This document shows, piece by piece, positions 9,640-21,600 of a DNA stretch of 64,000 nucleotides; position 1 is the stretch's first letter; each line of letters starts with the position of its first letter. Made by a program: the position numbers and the translations under genes. The DNA is from a virus. The notes beneath the pieces were generated by a model. The model did not search any database and was not told where the DNA came from. It saw only the letters and a list, made by a program, of their open reading frames with translations. The stretch is taken from positions 62,001 through 126,000 of the IMG/VR virus record IMGVR_UViG_3300014720_000014. One strand, written 5' to 3'.

Positions 9640-9647
9640 TATTTATT
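9640..9647 (-). promoter_or_regulatory. T4-type late promoter box overlapping the giant gene's 3' end
   Basis: The reverse strand reads AATAAATA inside the last codons of the 4733-residue gene, 29 bases before the preferred ATG at 9611. It would give the fibre genes a supply of transcript independent of the very long upstream operon. Confidence 0.55.
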
Positions 9648-12600
9648 CAGGTAAACTTGTGTGCTTTTCTGCTATGAATCTAGCTATAGAATTATCATTG
9701 TCTAATAAAGATTTTCCAGATGTAGCGGTAGTTGCACCTCTCTCATACCAAGTTTTACCAGTCCTTGTAATAATTGTTACTCTTGAACCTGCTGCCAACG
9801 ATTTTGTCAGCCTTATAAATCCTGTAGTTCCGTCAACGCTGAATTCAGCCTCTTGAACTATGTCAGCATCTGGACTATAAGGACCACCATTTTCAAACCA
9901 AATTGCCTGTGCATCTTTTTTAAGGCGTCGACCGCCTGCAAAAACCTCTATCTGATCACAGGGACCGTAATCGGTTGGAATAGTGATCCTTTCCCAGAAA
10001 TTACTGTTTATTTCTCCGTCTATTATAGGAGCATAAGAAGAACCTTTACATACAGCAAGGTTGGTGTAATAATAATTACCGTATAGAACAACATTTCTTA
10101 GAGTATAAGAAACAAGGGCACTCCACGTTCCTTTATCTACATACGTTCTGCTAGAATACCATCTTGCTTTATCTGCTGCTATAGGTATAAAATCTAATGG
10201 TCCTACTAATAACGATTCTACACTTACAATACTGTTAGTGGCTAATCTAGTTGCTGCTGGTCCGATTATATTGACTAACCCTCCTACAGCAAATTTTGTA
10301 ATTGTATAATATTCAGGTAATATTTCAATACCGTCAATTTTTACTATTAGATTTTCTTTTATTCCTAACCCTATTTGAATATCAGTTTCAATTTCAAATC
10401 CTGTGCTGCCATCGTATACAAACGATAAGCTACCTTGATAAATTAAATCAACTTTTCCTTGAGATTCATTATACGGAATTATTTCTTCATATCCTACATC
10501 TACTACTTGAGAATTAGCAGCGTGTATTTCTTTTATGGCTGTACCATGAGTACCTCTTCTTAACTGAGATAACACATTTCCAATTTTAGACATATATTCT
10601 ATTCGTTCGCCGTCTATCCAAATTATGCCTGGTAAGTTTCTAGAAGGATACGGTACTCCTAATGACGAGCTGTCGTTTACATTTATGATATTATCATAAT
10701 ACATTAAATCTGAAGTCAAACTTACATCACCTTTTGAAAATCTTGTATATCGATATGTATTCAACATATCTTTATGTATTTCATAGGCACTAGGTAATTC
10801 GTAAATGTCATTAGTAAAAGTTATTGTTTTGATATCATCAGCCGGAGTAGATTCTACATTTAGATAAACAACATTTCGTGGAACAGAAACATAATATTCT
10901 TTTTCTTGAGTTAATCTCATTCCATTTTTATATACCCATACATAGCTAGAAGAAATAGGAGGACGAGATAGTTGATAATGAACTTTGCCTCCAGACTTTT
11001 GATCCGATATTATATCAAACGACGGATATTCACTGAACCATGTAACGTCTATTCTAACATTATCTGTTTCGTCTAATACTGTCATTGGTACCGATGGATC
11101 AATAATTAAATTTCCTCCTACAATTCTATATTCAGATCTTAAATCGTTTTGTACTTTAATTATATCTCCGATCGACAGCACTGAAGAATAAATTGTTAGA
11201 ACTTTAGTTGCGCCATCAAAGACGTAATCAGTAAATATTGTTCTCAAAATATTGTTTATAAAGACTCTTATATTGCTTGGTAAAATTGAACCAGCAGATT
11301 CTAAAGGATCAATACCTAATGTGAATACGTTATTGGTTCCGTCATACACAGCGTACGATGTATCTGATCCTTTTAGTACTCTTCCATCTAATTCAACAAT
11401 CATACTGTTTCTAGCTGAACCTCTTTCTAATTCAACAAAATATTCAAGGTCGAAATTGCGTGTGCTTCCTTCAAACCAAATAGTTTGTGTATTAACTTTT
11501 ATAATAGGTATTTGATTAGAATCGACGTCGCTGGATGATTGTAGAACTACAATTTTAATAATATCGTTTTCATCTGGATAAAATGCTAGTTCGATTAAAG
11601 TTCTATCTGTGGTATCCACAATGCCTGTGCTATCTTTAAATGCTGCATCTACTTGATCTCCGTTGACTGTAACAAATACCGAAGAACTTTCTTGATAATT
11701 TGCATTAGTTAGGAAAAGGTTAGTTGTACCATCTGCAATAAATTCTTGATAATCTAGTATTCCAAGTCCTCCTAAACCTATAGAAATTATTTCTATTAAG
11801 GTGCCGCTCGGAGGAGGTGTGAAAAATTCTACATTATATTCAATAAGATTTAATGCATAATCCACACCAAAATTTTTCTTTATTTTATCAACATAAACAA
11901 AAACAGCATTGTTTTCTAATATTTTTTGTCCAATTGGGAAAAATAATGTTGTTCCATCTCCAAATGAAATTTTAGATTGTAATGGTGCTGCTCCTGATAT
12001 ACGGCTTTGATAAATCTTTATCGAGACGCTGTCCAGAACTTGGCCAGGAATATTCTCTTCCGGAGCTGGGACATGATCCGGTTCTATAAACTTACCTCCC
12101 GAAATCATAATCTCTTCGGGAGTACTTCCTGTAGCTGTCTGATAAATGCTATCTATAACGGACAATGATCCACCCGATAACTTTGTGTCTAATAAATTTT
12201 CATCAGTAATAGTTACTGAACCATCGCTTTCAATAGGACGGAAAATTAAAATATCTCCCGATTCTGTTTGAATGTAAATTCCTATTATTACTGATCTATT
12301 AATACCATCGCCTATAAATGTAGGCATTTCAGCATTTGGATTTACCGCAACTGAAGAATCCCAAGAAGTGGTATAACTCGGATCATCAATTCTTACCGAT
12401 GTATTAGTGCCTGTCCTTTTTAGATATATGTTAATTTCTTGTCCTTGAGCAGGAGTAAATGGTAACTCTACCTGTGTCGTGCTGCCATCGCAAACATGAT
12501 AATAATCTGAAGAAGCTTCTACACTGTCCCAATTATCTGTAAACCATGGTAAAGCATCCCAACCTCCTGTTACATCAAATGTAGTACCTTGTATTTGAAC

Positions 12601-15600
12601 TCCGCCGAAATCAATTCCTGTCATTAATTGATTCAGTTCGTTGCCTATCATACCTGCAGTAGGAGAATAATATTTGTTAATTCTATCAACAGCTGATAAT
12701 AACAAATCATTTATTTCATATGATACGCTAATAATATCACCGTCTGCTGGAGCTACATTGAATGAAAGTTTTCCTCTTAATCTAGAATACGTATCTAAGG
12801 AAGAATAGTAAAAACTTATATTATACTCGTTGCTTAAAACTACCTTATTGTTTTTAAAAATCGTAATTTTTGTTTTATCTCTAGTAGGAGCATAATTTAA
12901 TTCAAATACTGCTGATCTGCCGTTGGCAAAAATTATTTGATTTTTAGAAGGAGTTTGGTAATCGGAATTTTTATTCACTCTATCAAATTTTATACCAAGA
13001 TTAAAACTTCTAATCTTAGATTCGCCTATAATTGCAACTGCCTTAGCTTGACGTGCAGTGGATGGATTTCCTCCCACTAAAGTTATTGTAGGAGCTTTGG
13101 TATATTTTTCACCAGGAGTTAACACTTCAATTCCTGATACCCTACCATTAGACACATAAGCTTTCGCTGTAGCTCCTGTTCCGTTTCCGTCTATCAATAC
13201 CTTAGGGGGTGTTCTGTATTCAGATCCAGAATCATAAATCTCAATAGCAATAATAGAAAATCCCTTATTATCTGCCCAATATTTCCAAGGATATTGATTA
13301 ATCTCTGGTCGGTTTTCATCTATCGAAATTATAGTGCCGTCTGTTTTAGAATAGGCAGGAGGCAAATCAAAATCTGTTTCAGATGATTGATATTCTTCTA
13401 TGTTATCATATCTGCTTATATATTCTCTTATAGTTGTTCTAAAAGGTTTTACTTCATTGATATATTCCTGATAACTTTCTAAATTATCATTCTTGTAATT
13501 AGTCTTTGTTTCAAAAGAACCTATATTATGTGTGGCGTTTAAAAAACTAGTTTTGAAAACCCAGTCAACATACTGCTGCTCTGCTAAAACGTATCGTATG
13601 CTTGAGAAAAAAGAATTATTCCATTCAACAGAATAATCTCCAACAAAAATATCTTCTTTCAAAGCTTTTATAATGTTTCTAAATTCTTTAGAATTGTCAA
13701 CATCATAATCCGTGTCATCAAATGATTTGTCGTTATCGAATCCTATTCCGTAGATAGTTGTATCATATAAAGCAGTGGATAATTGGATAGTTCCATTTTG
13801 TCTGCCTACCAAAGTCCATCTACTAAAAAAATCTGCTCCGGAATTTGCTATCTTTCTAAATACTGCCCATCCTCCTGAGCCATATTCTTTAATTCTAATT
13901 AAATCGTCTTCAACAGTTTGCATAGTGTCTTCATCGAAAACAGTATTCAGTTCGATAGTAATTCTTGTATTTTGTCCGTATCCTGTTAACCACCAATCAC
14001 TGTAATTCCAATACCTAGTTGTATCAAATGCTTGAGATTGGCTTCTAAAAAATACTTTTCTAATATCGTCCCAAGAATAAATGCTCCAAAAATTATCAAT
14101 TTTAGAATCTGATCTAACCAATACTGAAAAATATCTTACAGTAGCATTTATTGTACTATATTTTTTACCTCTATTTGTTACTACTACAGTTATGATTCTT
14201 CCTTGTCCGTCTATATGACATTCTGCCGAGGCATTTATTCCGTCGCCTTGTATACTAATAGGAGGACCTAAATACACCCCCGGTATTTCCTGATTGAATA
14301 ATTCCTTGGGTTTATATCCGAATCCCGAATCAACTATATCTATAGTGTCTAATTCTCCATTCAAGAGATTTGCACGTAAAACAGCTCGTTTGGTTCGTAC
14401 CGTACCTACTGTGAATAGATCGGTATCTGTTTCTACTACGGTATCATATAAATTTAAAACCTCGGCAGGAATTTCATCCTTAGAATTTAGATTTGTAAAG
14501 TCGATTGTATCTACAAATGGTTCTTTCAATAAAACATTGTTGGCACGTTCTGTAAACAGCTTCACTGCTGCTATTCTATCTACAAACATCCCCTGTCTTG
14601 GTCTAAAATTAATTCCGTATTTTTGTTTTTCCGACAAATTAGTATCAGGAACCCTATTACCCATGACATCAAATCCGACCAAACTATCAATCCATTTTCT
14701 TTCTAATTTATCTGCCGGGAGGCTATCGGGTATACCTTCAGTTAACAATTGATATTCGTTATGAATCGAATTTAGTTGTTTTAGATTTTTTCTATATTTT
14801 ATATTCAATAGAGCGGTGTCTGAAGAAATAACTGATTGAAAATTATAAGTTAAAAACTTATCAGAATCAATCATAGCTATAAATGCGATACCAGAGCCTG
14901 CAGGATTATTAATGATTCCAGCTACCTCTGCTGCAGATTTGGTTCTGCCCGGCATATTCGACGGAATTAGTGCTTTATTTGCTACCCAATAATAATACTT
15001 GGTTTCATTTACTAGGCCAGTGGTTTTGCTAAAAAACTGTTTTTGACTATAAATGTTATTATTTGGATATAATGGTTGTCCTGAAATTCCTAAGGCTAAT
15101 CCCTCGTTAGTATCAGCCAATGCAGCCCATTCGCTAGGTAATAATGAAGTTTCTACCCACTCGCATACATCGATGCTGCTTCCAAAAGCCAATTGATTCC
15201 AATTACCTGTTCTATAGGCATAATCTTTCTGTTCGGCATATAACCATTTGGCATTACCAATGTTCCACCATAACTTTCCTACATTTTTTTCATACCACGG
15301 AATGCTTGTGTCGACTACAACATCTTCTGTGCCAAAATTGTAAATAGCCGGATCATAGGGAGTTTTGAATTTAATTTCTTGTTCTGCAACATTTAAAATT
15401 TTTCCTTTAGCAGAATCTACATAATCGACGTCTTGAATTTTAACATTATTAACATTATCATATAATTCTATACTTTGTATTTTTCTAATATCTACTACCG
15501 ATTCTCGAGTTGTTAATGTGTTCCAAGACGACACTGTAGGATCTTTTTTGAACAATCGCACATTACCAACATATTCACCTTCATAAGCTATTACTCCAGA

Positions 15601-18600
15601 AGCATGAGCCACTGGAAGTCTATAAAACGGAGAACCTACAGCGATATATGACCCAACACAATCAACACTAAACCCAAACGACTCGTCGGGAGCTAGAACT
15701 TCTTGTAATTTTTCGGTCAAGAAAAATACTTGATCTTTTTTATCAAACACATAAACACCCCCGGTATAACCTTGTGGGTACGAGAATGTGGTTGCGGATT
15801 TATCAAAAGTTGTTCCTAATAACAAATCAAAGTAAACAGAAAGATTAGACGAAGTATTTCTAGCACCTACAGCTATTTTAGTACCATCTGGACTTATAGA
15901 TACCCCGTAGCCAAAATATTCATTTGGGTATTGTTCGAAACTTTCTAATTTTTGTTTTACTCTAAATTCTGTCAAATTGTCGTCTAAAGACAAAACGTAA
16001 ACCGATCCTTGATCTTGAAAACTTATATCGGATTTTGGACTCGAAACAACTAAATTGTTTCCAGAAGCATCGATATCCATCGAAAAACCAAATTGATCAC
16101 CTGTGCTTATAACTAATCCCGAATCAATGTCCGAGAACGAGCTTATAGATGAAGCATTTATCATTTGAGTTAGGGTATAAACATCGTTAGCATCTCTTAT
16201 GTAAACAAATATCTTTCCAGAAGGAGATGTTGTACTATCTCCCACTTCCACCCATACTGACGAATCTGACGGATTTTCATTATAACTTCTATAAGTAGAA
16301 TCTGCCGCTATTGAAAAACCTTCTAATTTATAATACTGGTATTCTGTGATAGGAGCGCCTTCAACAGACGACACATATCTGACAACTTCACCTTCGATAT
16401 ATTCAACATCCGGGCGCCACATTCCCCTATAATTAGCAAAAAATTGTCCGTCTGCTTCCGGAGCTCCTATTACTAAAATGCTGCCATCGCTGTTCATGGC
16501 CATCGAAGTGCCAAACTTATCGCCCGCTTTTATTAGTTCTGCTATTTGATCATTAGAAAGTAAACCAGTATAAGCAAACTCTAAAGTCGATCCGTCGTCC
16601 TCTAAAGCAACATTAGTAGGTAAAGAACAGTGGGTTGAAATTTTACCAATTTTGACCCATCCAGAATTATCCATCGATAAAGTACTGCCATCAGCTGTAG
16701 AGTCTTCTAATGATGTCCATAGATTCCCTCTTACTCCCTCAGCCTCAGGATCTTGTGCTGCTTGCCAAACTATATCACCCGAATAATACGATGCAAGGGG
16801 ATCATAAATTCCTTTATATCTAATATTTTCTAGATGTTTCCATGTAGAATTTTCATACTTGTAAAGATATACTCTACCAGTATTGTTATAACTGCCTGTG
16901 GCAGACACACTCAGATAATAGCTATTTCCAGATTTACTAATTGATATCTCAGATCCAAAAAATTCATTGTCTGCTGGCCTTGGGCTTATAAATGTTTGAG
17001 ATATAGTATAAGATCCGTTGGCATACTCGTAAATAGAAATAATACCCTGTTGATAATAACCTTCGGCATTACCAGAAGTTAATGCAGGTATTATTTCGGC
17101 TAATTCCCAATCATCAGTATTAATGGCTAATTCTGTACTGCCGTCGGGTAAGGCACTGTTAGCATTTTTAGCCTTCCATAAGCGACCACCATATAAAACA
17201 ATGTCTTCCGGTTCATAAAACTTACTAGGTTCCCATTCTCCTTTATAATTTGAGGTAATACCGCTAGCTAATGGTGCTCCTACTATCAAATATTTTGAAT
17301 CAGGACTTATTGCCATCTTAGATCCAAACGAACCTAAAACATTATTAAAAAATCCAGTAGGAGGAGATACAATCTGTTTTAATTGTAATCCTGTTAATGA
17401 TTCAGCATATACTAAAACTAATCCTGAACCGGGCACACCTGTAATAACATGTTTATTAATGTTATCATAAATTACTTTTTCTCCGGTTCTTAATGGAGTC
17501 GATGTTCCATAATCTGATAAAAATTTAGCACTATACTGTTTTTGTTTTTCTACAACTTCCCATAAATTTTCACCATTATCATCTACAAATATTTTAGATC
17601 CGTTAAAGTATAAAGCTGCCAATCCCTGAGAGATATTTGAATAAGAATCAAATCTGCACTCCGTAAATGCATGAGGGCGTGTTGTGGTACTTGAATCTAA
17701 TTCAGGATCAAGACTAGTGCTAGATACTTCAATTGTAATAGCAACATTGGAAATAGAAATAATTTTAAAAAAGCCAACTAGATTAATTATGTCTCTAAAT
17801 CCGACATAATCATTTACTGCAAAATTATGTCTACGATTAAATTTTATTTCTACACTAGTTGTTGATAATCTGTTAACTCCTTCTAAACTTAATAAAGATA
17901 ATTCGTTTAATCTAAAAACTGTCCAAGAATCTTTATAAAATGTTATCCAGATATGATCATTTTCATTTACAGTGTTAATATCCAGATTAATCAAATCTTC
18001 TATATTCTGAATAACCAGTTCATATTGTCCTATGGAAACATAACCAGCAGTAAATGTAGGTTCGGTTTCAAATGACATAGTGTTGATGTCAACACTATAA
18101 GGAATGGTTGGTATCGTAAAATCTGAAATAGTTAATCTATAATTTTGATCAATATCTATTAAAGATTCATTTTCTTCTATTAAAAATACTTGTGGATTGA
18201 TCTCAAATTTATTTCTTTCGAGTTGTATTTCAACTTCTGTTAGCTGATCAGTTCCTCCTAATCTTCCAAGTAAGAACGCCCATTCTTCATTTAATTCTAT
18301 ACTATCACTTCCAGATCTACTTAACTTTCCAAAAATTTTAGTTATAGAATTATTAGTTCCTTTTTCTTTTATAAATCCCTGATATAATTGAAACTGTGTT
18401 ATAGGATCTTCTGCTAAATTTTGTAAATAATTTCTAGATTGATAACCAACAGTATGACGGGCTAGATCTCTTTGACTTTGACTTACGCCTTCAGAAGAAA
18501 CATCAAAATAATCATAAAACTGATTAATCTTATAATCAAAATTAGGAATCAAAGATTTAGTAGGAGTAGAGTCTAGTTTACTCCAAACATTGTCATCAAA

Positions 18601-21600
18601 AAATTCAGACCCTAATTGATTTTGTAAGCTGACCCAATTATAAGCTTTATAAGTAACAATATCACCTAGTTTATAGTCTTTGTAAGGTTGCCAGGTTTGT
18701 ATGTTTACATTATCAAATATAAATCCTGGGCTCGTATAATCTCCATCCCAGTCTGTAGTTCTAAATCCTTGAACTTTTATTCTTCCCTGTCTATATCCTG
18801 TGGTCTTATCGTAGATGATATCATTAAAAACTGTTCTGTCGTCAAATATCGTAACATGCTCTTTTAGAACATAATACAATTTTAGATAATAGATACCATC
18901 AGAAGTATTAGTTGTTTCAACAGTGATATTTTGATTAGATCTGTTTACATTAATAAATTGTGGTTGAAGAGGTTTTCCGTCTCCTTTTAGAATTCCATAA
19001 TTATAAAAACCATCTAAAATATTATCAGGTACACCCACAGCCATGGTTAAATTTATTTTTTCTGCGGCAGGGCTTAGAGAAATGATCGAACCAATTTCCC
19101 AATTGTGTTTTGTCCAGAACATAAATTCTTTAGAAGATGAAAGCCAATTTTGGCTAGTTTTATTCTGGGGATCGTATCTATCGAAAACGAATCCTATGGA
19201 AATTAAATAATTTTCATAGCCTAATAGAAAATCAATTACTTGTTGGATAGATGTAAACTGTGTCCCGTAACTTAGTTTCTTAACGCTTAAAGTGTTGAAA
19301 ACTCTTCGTCTATAAGCCTCGATAGCACCAACCTTAGGCAAATCATTTAATTTTTTCCAGTTAGCTGGATCAAAAAACTCTCCACTGTTGTGAGTTTTAA
19401 GAGATCTAAAATAATTATTATTATATCTTACTAAAGAACCATTACTGTAGTTTTTATTTTCAATCCACACTGTGAATACTTCACTTATACCGCCGACTGA
19501 TATTAAAGGATCTTTGCTGTTAGGTTGAGCTTGGTAATAATAGAAATAAGGATTAATATCATCATATCCGGTTATTACCCAACCTCCATTGGTCTTTTCT
19601 AATATAACTCCGCTATATGTTATATTGGCGATTGGTGAGCTTATATTAAAAATAATATCGTAATTTTCAGGCGGGATAAAAATACTTGCAGTAGTCGCTG
19701 CAGGGCTTTTACTATCTAATAAGAATTTCTGCTGTTGCTGATCAACAAATCCACTCATTCGATAAGATAATGCTACATCTAAATTATTAATCTTATCTGT
19801 TATTGTGCTAGTGTTTATTCCTTTAGATTTAATGTACGCTACTAGATACTTCAATAATCCAACAGACGGATCATCTAATGAATATTTTGTTATATCATTT
19901 TTAGAGGTAAATGTATATGAATCTTTATTAACTAACTGTCCTAACTGATTCAATACAATTTTCGATCTATCAAAACTGTCAGCTATGAAATCAAAAGGTT
20001 TCATTAAACACATAGCTATAATAATAGCAAAAGGATATTCAGAACTGGATCTCCACGCATATTCAACGGGAGCTGTATCACCTAATACAAACGCACCTTG
20101 ATTATTAATCAAAGAAAAATCTTGCGCTAATCCAGAATCAAGAGGACTTAATAGTTTTCCATCACCATCTACCGGAATGTGATTTAATATGTTAGGTCTA
20201 GCATATCTACTATGTCTTCCTGCTCTATCTCCTTGTCTTATTACACCTGCTTGAAGATCTTCCCATAAAATCAAATTGTTTTTTGTATAAGGTGCAGGAC
20301 CGTATTGTTCTTCCCACCAACTCGGCTGTTGTGAAAATCCTAACATTTCCCATGGGCATCTATGTGGTCGATCTGTATCGTAGAACCATTGATACACACC
20401 TCTCCAATATCCTGGAAGATTGACAGTTTTTGTTGGATCTGTCATGTTTGAATATGTGTAGGTGAAAGAATTTTGACTATCAAAATAGGTATTCAGTGTG
20501 TAATTGATATTTGTATTCTGAATCCATTTAAAAAATTCTTGACTAATAATATAATCAAATTGAGATTTTTTATAAGCACCTACTCCGTAATATCCTGATA
20601 AAATTTGATCTATATCAAAAATACTTCTGTTGTATTCAGCCTTGATGTTGTTATAAATTCTTAGTTCTAATTCTAATAATAATTCATCTCTAAAATCACC
20701 GTATGCAGCAGTTATACTTCCATCATGTCCTATTATCACCTCTCTTGGTTCAATATAGGTGTCATCTATAAATTTTTGAGGGGTATATTTTTTATACAAC
20801 CCCATAGAAGTAGGTGTTGGAGGAATATGATTTGTTGAAGTAGAAATATATTCTCTAATTTCAATAACATCATTGGAGTTTAAATTAACTTTTAAACGTA
20901 CAAATCCAAAAGTAGAATCAAAAATATAATCTCTATCGTTAATCAATTGCTGATTGTTTTGATACACATATACTGCTTTCTTGCTTAATGTAGAAAGATC
21001 AAATTTTTCAGATAGAGAATATGTTTGAATTCCAGTATCTTCTACCACATAAACAATTTTAGAATAAGCTCCAGCCCCTATCATATCACTATCATAGAAT
21101 GGACTGTTTGAATCTTTTGTTTTTGTTAGATTATTAATAACATCATCAACAAAATCAATGATATTATCATTGTATTCTATTTCGATCGCTTTGGCTAAAA
21201 AATTAGATTTAAATTCTGTATAAGCTTTTTTAGAATATTGTATAGATTTTATTATGTTGTGAGTCTTGTCACATAACAACATCATGCTTAACGAAGTCAA
21301 TCCAGAATGCTTAATAAATCTTTTACCGAAAGATTGAAAATTAAACAAATCTCGCAAATTTGAATTTCCCGGAATAGATCCGATCAAGGAATTACTAAAT
21401 TCTAACGCCGATGTTACATGATCTATGGCCTGTCCTAGAGTAAATGATTTTAGAGGATCATTGAACGGATTTTTTTCTAGTCCTATTGGAATTTCATAAA
21501 ATCCTTCTATTGGTTCAAGATCAGCAATAATCTTTAATGAGACTGTAGATTTAGCAGCTATATTTTCTGCAAAAGTAAAAGTATTTCCCTTTATTTCATA

